55,795 nucleotides of DNA, taken from positions 57,139-112,933 of the forward strand of contig NZ_JAPSHJ010000010.1 in assembly GCF_031179985.1 (NCBI RefSeq), read 5' to 3'. The stretch is from Arthrobacter sp. (GTDB lineage: Bacteria; Actinomycetota; Actinomycetes; Actinomycetales; Micrococcaceae). Below, in pieces: positions 24,942 to 33,399 of this stretch; the stretch's first letter is position 1, and each line of letters begins with the position of its first letter. The notes under the pieces were generated by a model. That model had not been told where the DNA came from. It saw nothing but the letters and a program-made list of their open reading frames with translations, and did no database searches. A program made the position numbers and the translations under genes.

Positions 24942-26489
24942 TTAGGAGACGGCGTCCGGGATGGCGGGTTTCAATGCCGCCGGAATGGCCTCTTCCTCTT
25001 CTGCACGCCCGGCGACCCTCGCGAACCAGTTCCTCATCACATGGGGATCAGTGGGCTTGGTCAGCAGCGATACTGCGATGTAGACGACGGCTGAAGCGAT
25101 CAGTCCGAAGTAGATGGGCTCGTTGGCGTAGATCCCGTCCAACGGCGCGGCGGCGTTGATCTCCAGGATAATCATTGTTCCCAAGGTAACGACCGAACCG
25201 ACGGCCATGGACGCGGCGGCGGCAACTCCTGTACCGCGATGCCACACCAACCCGCCGAGGATGGCAACCAGCAGACCGCCTACGAGGATGTCGTACGCGA
25301 TGGTCAACGCTGCCACCACATCCTGGGTGATGATGGCGATGAGGATGGCAACAACCCCCAGCGCCAGTACCCACATGCGGTTCGCCTTGACGTCGTGCTC
25401 AGGATTCTCGCTGTCCTCGGTGTTGATGTCCTTGCCAAACCAGCTGGCAACGAAGGGGAGTACGTCGGCACGGGCCACCGTTGCAGCTGCAATGAGAGCC
25501 CCGGAAGCCGTGGACATCATGGCCGCGACAGCCGCTGCCAGGACCAGTCCGCCGATGCCGATTGGCAACAGGTTGGTCGCCACCTCCGCATAGACCACGT
25601 CCTTGCCGAGGTTCGCGACGTCGATCTCCGGCAGAGCGACGCGGGCGCCCAAGCCGATCAACGCGCCGGCCGCGCCGTAGAGGATGCAGTAGACGCCTGC
25701 AGTGGCGCCGCCCCAACGCGCAACCTGGGGTGTCCTGGCGGTGAAGACGCGCTGCCAGATGTCCTGGCCGATAAGCAGGCCAAGGGTATAAACCACGAAG
25801 TACGTGATGATGGTTTGGATGCCGATGCCGTCGATCTGGAAGAAGCTGTCTTCCACGCGGCTGCGGATGCCGTCCAGGCCACCCGCTGCATTGAGCGTGA
25901 ACGGGAGCATAAGCAGGAAGATGCCCACTGTCTTGATCACGAACTGGACCTGGTCAGCCAGCGTGATTGACCACATCCCCCCAATCGTGGAGTAGACCAG
26001 CACAATAGCGCCCCCGATGGCGATGGCAAGAGCCCTGTCCCAGCCGAAGAGCACGACGAAAATTGTGGCGTAGGCGCCGGTGGACGTGGCGCAGAGCATC
26101 AGGGTGTAAGCGAGCATCACTATCCCGGATGTCTGTGTGGCGCGGCTGCCATACCGCAATGTCAACATCTGGGACACGGTGTAGATCTTGAGTTTCTGGA
26201 TGGTTCCGGCGAAGAGCAGGCTCAGGAGCAGGACCCCGGAACCGATGGCAACCACAAGCCACATTCCGGAGATGCCGAACCTGTAACCCAGGCCGACACC
26301 TCCCACCGTCGAAGCGCCACCGAGGACCACAGCGGCCATAGTGCCGGTGTAGAGGAAGGGGCCCAAGCGGCGCCCGGCTACGAGGAAGTCGCTGTTGTTC
26401 TTGGTGCGGGACTTTCCCCACCAGCCGAAAGCCAGCATGGCGACAAGATAGGCCACCACGATGGCGATATTGATGAAATTTGCATCCAT
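24942..26489 (-). CDS. Sodium:solute symporter (SSS family)
   Basis: About 515 residues with thirteen or so hydrophobic helices. The N-terminus MDANFINIAIVVAYLVAML is followed by SDFLVAGRRLGPFLYTGTM (the SSS family segment after helix 1), and later ATSTGAYATIFVVLFGW and MMSTASGALIAAATVARAD. ATG 26489 has AAGGAG 8 nt upstream; the longer upstream frame lacks this and is Arg/Cys-rich. It is divergent from the XRE-cupin gene and near the ureohydrolase. It probably imports a guanidino compound, polyamine or amino acid; the substrate is inferred. Confidence 0.9.
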   Translation of the reverse strand: MDANFINIAIVVAYLVAMLAFGWWGKSRTKNNSDFLVAGRRLGPFLYTGTMAAVVLGGASTVGGVGLGYRFGISGMWLVVAIGSGVLLLSLLFAGTIQKLKIYTVSQMLTLRYGSRATQTSGIVMLAYTLMLCATSTGAYATIFVVLFGWDRALAIAIGGAIVLVYSTIGGMWSITLADQVQFVIKTVGIFLLMLPFTLNAAGGLDGIRSRVEDSFFQIDGIGIQTIITYFVVYTLGLLIGQDIWQRVFTARTPQVARWGGATAGVYCILYGAAGALIGLGARVALPEIDVANLGKDVVYAEVATNLLPIGIGGLVLAAAVAAMMSTASGALIAAATVARADVLPFVASWFGKDINTEDSENPEHDVKANRMWVLALGVVAILIAIITQDVVAALTIAYDILVGGLLVAILGGLVWHRGTGVAAAASMAVGSVVTLGTMIILEINAAAPLDGIYANEPIYFGLIASAVVYIAVSLLTKPTDPHVMRNWFARVAGRAEEEEAIPAALKPAIPDAVS

Positions 26490-26864
26490 AAGAAGGGCTC
26501 CTTGGAGCTGCCTGGAGGTTCCTCTTCGAAGGCAAATTGCCGAAGTAGAAAGAACCGCTGCTTGGAGGGGAGGCACGAGGAGTGCACGCAGTTCGCGCGG
26601 AGACGGGGTTTGTCTCTGCAGCTGACCGCCTTGGTATTCCGGACGGATGGCCGGGGTTTTCGCTTACGCGCCTGGCTTGGCAATTGCCCTGGACCAACTG
26701 GGTTTGCTAATAGACAACACTTGTTGCATGAAAGAGTAAGCTGTGACGTGGGTAACGGTCAAGGCGCGCACTTAACGGGTGGCGAATTGCTGCGTCACAC
26801 TCGTTCCTGACCGCTAGGATGACTCCTGAGATGGGCCGAGCGGCCAGCCGTGAAAGGTTCAGAA
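26490..26864. promoter_or_regulatory. Divergent promoter region, symporter / XRE-cupin
   Basis: A 375-bp gap with no convincing gene. It holds the palindrome CAACA-CT-TGTTG (26715-26726), placed between the two divergent starts. Its CAAGTGT (reverse strand) recurs in the ureohydrolase promoter at 28656-28662. This may be the operator of the XRE-cupin regulator; the link is tentative. Confidence 0.4.
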
Positions 26865-27440
26865 ATGAAGGCTCTACCAGTTGAACCGAGCAATATTCCG
26901 GTTGCCATCGGTTCAAGGATCCGTGCAGCGCGTCAGTCCCAGCGGCTCACCATCGAACAAGTCGCAGACGCCACCGGGCTGACCAAAGGCTTCCTGAGCC
27001 GGGTTGAGCGCGACCTGACCTCGCCGTCAGTGGCCTCCCTGGTGACTCTGTGCCAGGTGCTTTCAATCTCCATCGGTGATCTGTTTGCAGCCCCGGAAAC
27101 CCACCTGACCAAGAAGGACCACGGCCCCCGGATTTCCCTTGGTGGCCAAGGCATAGTGGAGCGGCTCCTTACGGCTCGCTCCGAGCGGCGGATTCAGCTT
27201 ATCCAGGCTGTGATCGAGCCCCGAGGGCGCGGCGAATCCGAGCTCTACGCCGTTGATTGCGACGTTGACGTGCTCCATGTCATTAGGGGAACCATCAAGC
27301 TGATCCTCACCAACGAGGAGTATGAGCTCAGCTCGGGGGACACGGTAACCTTCCCTGGCCGCGAGCCGCATACCTGGGTTAACCCCACCGATGAACCCGT
27401 GGAAGTGCTCTGGATCCTGGTTCCTGCCGCCAGCCGCTAG
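26865..27440 (+). CDS. XRE-family regulator with C-terminal cupin
   Basis: A transcription factor of about 191 residues with an N-terminal helix-turn-helix (IGSRIRAARQSQRLTIEQVA, then TGLTKGFLSRVERDLTSPSV) and a C-terminal cupin (VLHVIRGTIKLILTNEEYEL, GDTVTFPGREPHTW). Such regulators (PuuR/SutR type) commonly control amine and amino-acid catabolism, with the cupin sensing the ligand. ATG 26865 is favoured over GTG 26850, because AAAGG lies in good spacing. It is divergent from the symporter and likely controls it and the ureohydrolase operon. Confidence 0.88.
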   Translation: MKALPVEPSNIPVAIGSRIRAARQSQRLTIEQVADATGLTKGFLSRVERDLTSPSVASLVTLCQVLSISIGDLFAAPETHLTKKDHGPRISLGGQGIVERLLTARSERRIQLIQAVIEPRGRGESELYAVDCDVDVLHVIRGTIKLILTNEEYELSSGDTVTFPGREPHTWVNPTDEPVEVLWILVPAASR

Positions 27441-27476
27441 TTCCCGCCCCGGCCCTCGCGCCCGTCCTTCGCTGCG

Positions 27477-27564
27477 TTCCCGCCCAGTTACTGGTGCTGG
27501 ATTGGTGTGTTGCGCGGGAAACGCCGGCGAATCCGACCCGGTGCAGGGAGTAACTGGGCGGGAA
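27477..27564. repeat. Long-armed palindromic element, left copy
   Basis: The perfect 16-bp inverted arms TTCCCGCCCAGTTACT (27477-27492) and AGTAACTGGGCGGGAA (27549-27564) enclose 56 nt. The element begins 36 bp after the regulator stop and ends 17 bp beyond the stop of the leftward AbiEi/DUF559 gene. The same arms recur at 28496-28581 on its other side, and the interiors share a core (CGCCG-CGAA). Confidence 0.85.
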
Positions 27565-27581
27565 GGATTACGGAGCGAGTT

Positions 27582-28403
27582 TCAGCGGATGATCCGGCCT
27601 GTGAGTACTGCGCGAATTTCCGCCAGGATTCTCTGGGGTTCGTTCCAGACGTGCTCGGGCATGTAGCGGAGCACTGGATACCCGCTCAGGGTCGAGGCGT
27701 TGTTTCTGCCAACATCCCTGCGCATTGCCTCCCGTGAAGAGTGGTAGGCAAACCCGTCAACTTCCACGATGAGGAATCCTTCGATCAGGAAATCCACTCG
27801 GCCAATGCCTTCGAGGGGTACCTGAAGTTCCACATGCCACCCCTGGCCTGAAAACAGCTGAAGCGCCTCGACTTCGATCAATGACTCGCACCTCGGATCC
27901 ACGAGCCGAAGTGCCGATCGGGCGGTTCCGGACCGGTCTGCAGTCAACTCGGACTCCAGGAGCGCGAGGGGTACGCCGTGAAGTCGCATCCCGGAAGCGG
28001 CCAGGGCGGTAGACACCGGAACGGGAAGACAGCACAGCGCGTGCAGGATGACGTCTTCGACGGCGGCCAGCGGGGTGGGGCCCGACGTCGGAAAACGCTC
28101 GGTCCGGTGCCGGACAAAGCCCTCGCCGTGGCCATGATTACAACTGAGGTGCAGCCTGTCGGGGGCGCGCCGCAACCATAGGCCGTAGTGCTTTGCAGCG
28201 CTCACGCAGCTGACCCTTGCATTGTTCCTGACGGCCGCCAGGAAATCCGGGTCGCAGCCGGGAAGCGCCACGACTCCCCGCTTGGGCCGTTGCGCCCCTG
28301 CCGATACGAGGAACGCAAGGTCGCTGCGGCTGAAACCGGCCTTCGTCAGTTGGTGGATTCGGGCCACGCCGCCCATTTCCTTGAGGTAACGGACGGGATC
28401 CAT
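27582..28403 (-). CDS. AbiEi-type HTH plus DUF559 (VSR-like nuclease) protein
   Basis: A 273-residue protein. The N-terminus (GGVARIHQLTKAGFSRSDLA) matches the AbiEi antitoxin-type winged helix (AbiEi_4). The C-terminus has a DUF559/VSR-like PD-(D/E)XK core: GIGRVDFLIEGFLIVEVDGF, then AYHSSREAMRRDVGRNNAST and GYPVLRYMPEHVW. Such proteins are abundant in Actinobacteria and often annotated as type IV antitoxin-like, but no AbiEii toxin gene is nearby. The gene lies alone between two copies of a palindromic element, and it separates a regulator from the ureohydrolase operon it probably controls, as if inserted. Function unknown; DNA cleavage or binding is inferred. Confidence 0.82.
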   Translation of the reverse strand: MDPVRYLKEMGGVARIHQLTKAGFSRSDLAFLVSAGAQRPKRGVVALPGCDPDFLAAVRNNARVSCVSAAKHYGLWLRRAPDRLHLSCNHGHGEGFVRHRTERFPTSGPTPLAAVEDVILHALCCLPVPVSTALAASGMRLHGVPLALLESELTADRSGTARSALRLVDPRCESLIEVEALQLFSGQGWHVELQVPLEGIGRVDFLIEGFLIVEVDGFAYHSSREAMRRDVGRNNASTLSGYPVLRYMPEHVWNEPQRILAEIRAVLTGRIIR

Positions 28404-28495
28404 GCCTCAAGGAGACCGGGGGAGGTGTTGATTCGAAAGTGCCGGAGCCCGCTATGTGCATAAACCCTCCCACACGTTTGCCTGAGCCCAAACCT

Positions 28496-28581
28496 TCCCG
28501 CCCAGTTACCGACGGCCCGAACGCGTGTCCCGGCCAAACCGCCGTCGAACTCCTGCTGAAGGATTCAGTAACTGGGCGGGA
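28496..28581. repeat. Long-armed palindromic element, right copy
   Basis: The arms TCCCGCCCAGTTAC (28496-28509) and GTAACTGGGCGGGA (28568-28581) are perfect 14-bp inverted repeats around 58 nt. The arms match the left copy, while the interior has drifted but keeps GTGT and AA-CGCCG-CGAA at corresponding positions. It lies 92 bp upstream of the AbiEi/DUF559 start. Confidence 0.85.
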
Positions 28582-28638
28582 GCGTCGAAGGGGCGAACCC
28601 AGCCGGAATCGTAGGGGCTGCAGGCCGTAAACATTTGG

Positions 28639-28667
28639 TGCACATAGGACAACTTCAAGTGTATGAT
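28639..28667 (+). promoter_or_regulatory. Candidate ureohydrolase promoter
   Basis: TGCACA (28639-28644) and TATGAT (28662-28667) are spaced by 17 bp. The near-palindrome ACAACTTCAAGTGT lies between them and shares CAAGTGT with the palindrome upstream of the XRE-cupin gene, suggesting operator control. Confidence 0.45.
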
Positions 28668-28711
28668 GACAGTCACAACCAGTGATCCATCCTCGAAGGA
28701 GAGGCATTCCT

Positions 28712-29788
28712 TTGGAAGAGCTCCGCATTGAAGCAAATGGCAACATCGGACCGATCGATTCGGCCCGGATTCCGCGCTATGCGGGGGCAGCCACCTACGC
28801 CCGCCTGCCGCGGCTGGACCAGATTGCCGCCGCCGATGTCACGGTTGTCGGCGTACCGTTCGACTCAGGAGTGTCCTACCGGCCGGGCGCACGGTTCGGC
28901 GCTAACCATGTTCGAGAGGCCAGCCGTCTTCTTCGCCCGTATAACCCCGCTTGGGACGTGAGCCCCTTCGAGAACATTCAAGTGGCGGACGCCGGGGACA
29001 TGGCTGTGAACCCCTTCAACATCAACGAGGCCATCGAGACCATTCAGCACAATGCCCTCGATCTCACAGCCCGGGGGAGCAAGCTCGTTACTCTCGGCGG
29101 AGACCACACCATCGCGCTTCCGTTGCTGAGGGCAGCGGCGGAACGTGCCCGCGCCCCCCTCGCCATGCTCCACTTTGACGCACACCTGGACACCTGGGAC
29201 ACGTACTTTGGCGCCGAATACACGCACGGGACGCCGTTCCGCAGGGCCGTGGAGGAGGGCATCCTCGATACCGAAGCCATCAGCCATATTGGTACCCGTG
29301 GTCCGCTGTACGGCAAGAAAGACCTTGACGACGACCACCGCTTTGGGTTCGGCATCGTCACCTCTGCGGACGTCTACTACCAAGGCGTGCTGGAGACGGT
29401 GGCAAAGGTCCGGGACCGAATCGGCAACCGCCCCCTGTACATCTCCGTGGACATCGACGTCCTCGATCCCGCCTTTGCCCCAGGCACGGGCACCCCGGAA
29501 GCCGGCGGCATCTCAAGCCGGGAACTGCTGGAAATCCTTCGCGGGTTCCGTGGAATGAACCTCGTAGGAGCCGACATTGTCGAAGTCGCTCCGGCCTACG
29601 ACCATGCGGAGATCACAGGAGTCGCCGCCAGTCATGTGGCCTACGAACTGGTGACGCTGATGGCAGACAACGCCGTCGAAGGGGACCGCTTCGGGGCCGC
29701 CAACGGGTACGCCCAGCAGGCCCTCGGCCAGGAATCGCGCAGGCCAGCCGGCTTCGCGCCGTCGTCCACCGAGGAGTACGCACAGTGA
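28712..29788 (+). CDS. Agmatinase / guanidinobutyrase-type ureohydrolase
   Basis: A binuclear manganese ureohydrolase (358 residues) that releases urea from a guanidino compound. Metal-binding motifs are clear: [23 protein letters not shown] and [20 protein letters not shown]. The [12 protein letters not shown] segment lines the substrate site. TTG 28712 is preferred because AAGGAGAGG lies upstream; a GTG at 28682 would place that site inside the gene. Agmatine or 4-guanidinobutyrate are the likely substrates; sequence alone does not separate them. Its stop overlaps the next gene's GTG. Confidence 0.9.
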   Translation: MEELRIEANGNIGPIDSARIPRYAGAATYARLPRLDQIAAADVTVVGVPFDSGVSYRPGARFGANHVREASRLLRPYNPAWDVSPFENIQVADAGDMAVNPFNINEAIETIQHNALDLTARGSKLVTLGGDHTIALPLLRAAAERARAPLAMLHFDAHLDTWDTYFGAEYTHGTPFRRAVEEGILDTEAISHIGTRGPLYGKKDLDDDHRFGFGIVTSADVYYQGVLETVAKVRDRIGNRPLYISVDIDVLDPAFAPGTGTPEAGGISSRELLEILRGFRGMNLVGADIVEVAPAYDHAEITGVAASHVAYELVTLMADNAVEGDRFGAANGYAQQALGQESRRPAGFAPSSTEEYAQ

Positions 29789-31464
29789 CCGGTACGGAGG
29801 CGCCAGTCCGGAACGGCGGCGATCTCGTCGTCGAAACCCTCGAGGCGCTCGGCGCCAAAACCGTATTCGGCATTCCAGGCCAGCACGCCCTGGGCCTCTT
29901 TGATGCCATGGGCCGCGGAAACCTGCATTTCGTCTCCTCCCGGGTTGAGAACAATTCTGCATTTGCAGCTGACGGTTACTCGCGGGCAACCGGAGAAGTA
30001 GGCGTTCTCTTCCTCTCCACCGGTCCCGGGGCGCTCATGTCACTGGCAGGCCTGCAGGAAGCGTATGCAACCGGGGTTCCTATGGTGGTGGTTGCGAGCC
30101 AGATTCCTCTTGAAGGGCTCGGGGCCAGGCGCAAAGGCATGCTTCATCAGCTTGACGACCAGAAGGCGTCGGCTGCCAACGTCACCAAGAGCCAACGGCT
30201 CATCCAGCATGCCTCGGGGATCCCATCGGCCATTCAGGACGCCTGGACGGAAGCCATTTCCTCCCCGCAAGGGCCTGTTTGGCTGGAAATTCCGCAGAAC
30301 GTCCTGCTCGATCCCATCATGGTGCCTCCGGTTGAGGACGCGCTCGCCGAGGCAGCTGATAATCCGCCGCGCGTGGAGCTGATCCGTGAGGCAGTGAAAT
30401 GGCTGGCGACGGCGAAACGTCCCGCCATTATTGCCGGCGGCGGTACCCGGCGTGGCAGGGCCGAGAAAACCCTGCTGGCCCTGGCTGAAAAGCTTCGGGC
30501 TCCCGTGATCTGCACTCCGGGCGGGAACGGAGCTTTCCCCTGGAGCCACCAACTCTCCCTGCAGTCCTGGATCGAGGACCGCTACGTCACCGACGTCCTC
30601 GAAGACGCCGACGTGCTGATTGTCATCGGCTCGTCCCTTGGCGAAGTCACGTCGAACTACTTCACTTTCGAACCGCGCGGCCGCATTATCCAGATCGACG
30701 CCGAACCCCGGGTCCTCGAATCCAATCGCCCGGGCCTGGGGATCCGCGCCGACGCCGGGCAGGCCCTCACCGCCCTGGACGAAGCCCTGCAACGTGCCGG
30801 CGTCTCCGTCACACCCGACTGGCACGGTTCAACCCCAGAGGACCTGGTGCGGGAGACGCTGGCCAAAGTCATGGCACGCCTGGAATCCCAGGACCTCACC
30901 AAAGAGCTCACCTTCATGGCTGATATCCGTGAGGCCGTCCCGGCGGATATGCAGACCTTCTGGGACATGACCATTTCCGCTTATTGGGGTTGGAGCTGTT
31001 GGGACGCCAAGGATGGGCAATTCCACTCCGCCCAGGGAGCCGGTGGCCTCGGCTTTGGCTTCCCGGCCGCCATAGGTGGTTCTGTCGGCCTGGCCACAAC
31101 AGGGCGATCAGGATCGGCGGCGCGGGTACTTGCTGTTTCGGGCGATGGTTCAGCCATGTATTCCATCTCTGAGCTCGCCACCGCCAAACAGCACAATGTG
31201 CCGGTTACGTGGTTGATCGTCGACGACGGCGGTTACGGCATCTTGCGTGAATACATGATCGATGCTTTCGGGAAAGCAACCGCCACGGAGCTAGCACGGC
31301 CCGACTTCGTTAAACTTGCCGAGGCATTCGGTGTTTCTGCCACCCGTGTTGAACCGCAGGGAGTGGGGGACGCTTTGAAGGCAGCTTTTAATGCAGAGGG
31401 ACCGAACGTCGTCGTGGTTGAGACCCTGCTCAAGATGTTCGCCCCCACCCACCTGGACCGGTAG
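29785..31464 (+). CDS. ThDP-dependent decarboxylase, possibly 2-ketoarginine decarboxylase
   Basis: A 559-residue acetolactate-synthase-like ThDP enzyme. The pyrimidine domain has [20 protein letters not shown] with the activating Glu. The pyrophosphate domain has [20 protein letters not shown] followed by [13 protein letters not shown]. The family usually has Asn-Asn where DD stands here, so the metal ligand would be Asp instead of Asn. Coupling to a ureohydrolase suggests AruI-like decarboxylation of 2-ketoarginine to 4-guanidinobutyraldehyde, and the length equals that of Pseudomonas AruI as I recall it. A generic 2-oxoacid decarboxylase remains possible. Confidence 0.75.
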   Translation: MTGTEAPVRNGGDLVVETLEALGAKTVFGIPGQHALGLFDAMGRGNLHFVSSRVENNSAFAADGYSRATGEVGVLFLSTGPGALMSLAGLQEAYATGVPMVVVASQIPLEGLGARRKGMLHQLDDQKASAANVTKSQRLIQHASGIPSAIQDAWTEAISSPQGPVWLEIPQNVLLDPIMVPPVEDALAEAADNPPRVELIREAVKWLATAKRPAIIAGGGTRRGRAEKTLLALAEKLRAPVICTPGGNGAFPWSHQLSLQSWIEDRYVTDVLEDADVLIVIGSSLGEVTSNYFTFEPRGRIIQIDAEPRVLESNRPGLGIRADAGQALTALDEALQRAGVSVTPDWHGSTPEDLVRETLAKVMARLESQDLTKELTFMADIREAVPADMQTFWDMTISAYWGWSCWDAKDGQFHSAQGAGGLGFGFPAAIGGSVGLATTGRSGSAARVLAVSGDGSAMYSISELATAKQHNVPVTWLIVDDGGYGILREYMIDAFGKATATELARPDFVKLAEAFGVSATRVEPQGVGDALKAAFNAEGPNVVVVETLLKMFAPTHLDR

Positions 31465-31489
31465 CTCCGGCGGAATCGGCAGGAATGGG

Positions 31490-32245
31490 CTAGGTGGCAA
31501 CTGGGGAAGCCACTACCACTACGTTTTTGCCCCAGAAGTCTGCTGTGTAGCAGCTGATGAGGACCAGCCGATTCGGAACAATCTCCCAGATGGGGCTGTC
31601 TTTGAGCGTGTCCTTAAGGTAAGTGGTGACCCAGTCGACTTTGTAGCGAACCGTCCCCGTTTCGGTCAACACGTCAAACTCCTGCCTTGGAGCCGAAGCG
31701 TAACTCAGCTGATTAAAGGGAGCCTCCCGGTCTTCCCAACTGTGTCCAATGATGTAGGTCGTGTTCGTGGATCCTGCTCCCGGAACACCAAAGGGAGCCA
31801 GCCAGTAGCCGTCCATCGTTTGTGGTGGAACGAGCGTGCGGGAGACCTTCTCGTCCTGGCTTGGCTCCAGGGAATGGACTGCTACATCTATCCCCGCGAG
31901 GGGGTAGACGATGCGGGTAGGGCGGGCAGCAGCCGGAAGTACGCTTGCAGGATGAACCGGAGCGGCTGCCGGGACGGATGCGGCGCCTTCTGACGCTGGG
32001 CTTTCTGATGCCCGGGGCGGTGTCGCGCTCCGGGAACTAAGCGCAATGCCCTCGGGTTTGCTGACGCTGCCTGTTCCGAGGGAGCCACCTGCAGATACGA
32101 AGCCCGGCAATAATGTCAGGGCGAAGAGGCCGAGGACTGCCGACACGAGCAACAGTATTTCTCCGCGATTCAGCCACCTTCCCTTACGTCCGGCGGGAAG
32201 GGGTGGGTGCCTGCCGTGCTCGCCGAAAGTCACTCGGCTTCTCAT
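31490..32245 (-). CDS. Sortase, class E/F-like
   Basis: A membrane-anchored transpeptidase of about 251 residues. It has one N-terminal hydrophobic segment (GEILLLVSAVLGLFALTLL), a Ser/Pro/Ala linker and a sortase barrel with TYIIGHSW (catalytic His) and NRLVLISCYTADFWGKN (catalytic Cys). No Arg follows the Cys; a Lys (GKN) stands near where a catalytic Arg is usual. The neighbouring upstream gene encodes a secreted protein with a cell-wall-anchor-like tail, so the two likely form a sortase-substrate pair on one transcript. Confidence 0.82.
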   Translation of the reverse strand: MRSRVTFGEHGRHPPLPAGRKGRWLNRGEILLLVSAVLGLFALTLLPGFVSAGGSLGTGSVSKPEGIALSSRSATPPRASESPASEGAASVPAAAPVHPASVLPAAARPTRIVYPLAGIDVAVHSLEPSQDEKVSRTLVPPQTMDGYWLAPFGVPGAGSTNTTYIIGHSWEDREAPFNQLSYASAPRQEFDVLTETGTVRYKVDWVTTYLKDTLKDSPIWEIVPNRLVLISCYTADFWGKNVVVVASPVAT

Positions 32246-32326
32246 TTCCCGGGGGTACTGACGGGCACCGCACCTGTTGATGCGATGCCCGTTCGCTCCG
32301 TCGCTGGTCAGTATTACGGGCCGGTA

Positions 32327-33028
32327 TTATTCGGCAACCGTCTGGTTAGCTGTGGCTGGCTCTCGCCGTCGAAGGGCAACTATTCCAGCAGCTGCGAGCA
32401 GGAGCGCGATGCCACCGATCCAGGCAGCCATTCCGGTTTCCGTGTCACTGGCAACAGCTTTATTGGCAACAGCTGTTTGGGCATTGAATCCAGGGTTCAC
32501 TGCCGGAGGAGCTGCGGCTGCGCCCGCTGGTGGTGCTGCTGCCGCTCCTGCCGGCGGCACAGCCGGTGGAACTACAGGCGGCACAACTTTCGGCGGCTCA
32601 ATTGGTGGCATGTCTGCCGGGCATCCCGCTGCGGGGGCTGGAATGATATCTTCGCCCTCCTGATGGTTGCGGTGGGCAGGAAGTGCATTCTCATCGATGG
32701 TGATGACCACAAACGGGTTAGTGGCGGACCCGGTTGCATGGCAAATGGTCACCTTCTTACCATCTGTTGGAGGAGGGGTTTCTGGTCCTGGAGGCGGCGT
32801 AGTGCCTGACGGGCATCCCGCTGCCGGGGCCGGAATGATGTCCTCGCCCCATTGATGATCCTCATGGGCGCTGACCGCACTTGTGTTGATCGTTATCTCT
32901 TCATAGGGGTGAGTTTCAGAGCCGGTAGCATGACAGATTGTGATCTGCTCCGAGGTTGCATTGGCCGGCGCCGTTGCGCCAAGGAAAGTTAGGCCTACGA
33001 TCCCCATCGTTGCAAGGAACCGTTTCAT
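32327..33028 (-). CDS. Secreted CHATGS-repeat protein, putative sortase substrate
   Basis: A 233-residue protein with a signal peptide (MKRFLATMGIVGLTFLGATA, cut near ANA-TS). Two copies of a roughly 45-residue unit follow: ITICHATGSETHPYEEI...AHEDHQWGEDIIPAPAAGCP and VTICHATGSATNPFVVI...AHRNHQEGEDIIPAPAAGCP. Each has two Cys and a His cluster. A Pro/Ala linker and a C-terminal DTETG, hydrophobic helix and RRR tail resemble a cell-wall sorting signal without the canonical LP. It lies 81 bp before the sortase gene. Confidence 0.8.
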   Translation of the reverse strand: MKRFLATMGIVGLTFLGATAPANATSEQITICHATGSETHPYEEITINTSAVSAHEDHQWGEDIIPAPAAGCPSGTTPPPGPETPPPTDGKKVTICHATGSATNPFVVITIDENALPAHRNHQEGEDIIPAPAAGCPADMPPIEPPKVVPPVVPPAVPPAGAAAAPPAGAAAAPPAVNPGFNAQTAVANKAVASDTETGMAAWIGGIALLLAAAGIVALRRREPATANQTVAE

Positions 33029-33399
33029 GGTTGATCTCCATCTGAGACCGACTAATGAAACTGATGACTCCGCGCGAGCTGCGGGCCTTTCCCCCGTTCA
33101 AGAGGGTTATGGGATCAGCGCACCTCGCGAGATTCATCAGCATGCTTACGATTTGAGGCTATGGGGATGCTGAATCAGAAGTCCCGAGTAGTGAGTACTC
33201 GTCTTTCCAGCATCTGACTACCTGGAACCAACCGGAGTACTCGCATACGCCCTGAAATACTCCATTCGGATGATCTTTTCCGAAGAATGTTTCGTGCAGG
33301 CAACAGATTTCGTAGAGTGGGGACGCTAATACTGTCAGCCCTGGCTGCTATTACTTCTCTTATCCAATCTGTGCTCTTCTTCTTTAAGGACCCGTGGGC
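33029..33399. promoter_or_regulatory. Divergent promoter region, CHATGS protein / ABC exporter
   Basis: 371 bp without a convincing gene. CGAGTA-GTGAG-TACTCG (33185-33201) is an inverted repeat, and GAGTACTCG recurs near 33236-33243. This suggests an operator for a regulator encoded elsewhere. No other structure was recognised. Confidence 0.35.

Larger units (their letters stand above)
28404..28711. other. Intergenic region with palindrome and ureohydrolase promoter
   Basis: 308 bp without a gene between divergent starts. It carries the right copy of the palindromic element (28496-28581) and the ureohydrolase promoter near 28639-28667. I see nothing else of note in it. Confidence 0.6.

Noticed and set aside
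27582..28403. Classical AbiE type IV toxin-antitoxin pair
   Set aside because: Only an AbiEi-type N-terminal helix is visible, fused to a DUF559 nuclease-like domain. No nucleotidyltransferase AbiEii gene stands beside it.
28404..28711. Guanidine or other riboswitch before the ureohydrolase gene
   Set aside because: I see no conserved aptamer core; the structure present is the palindromic element, which ends well before the promoter.
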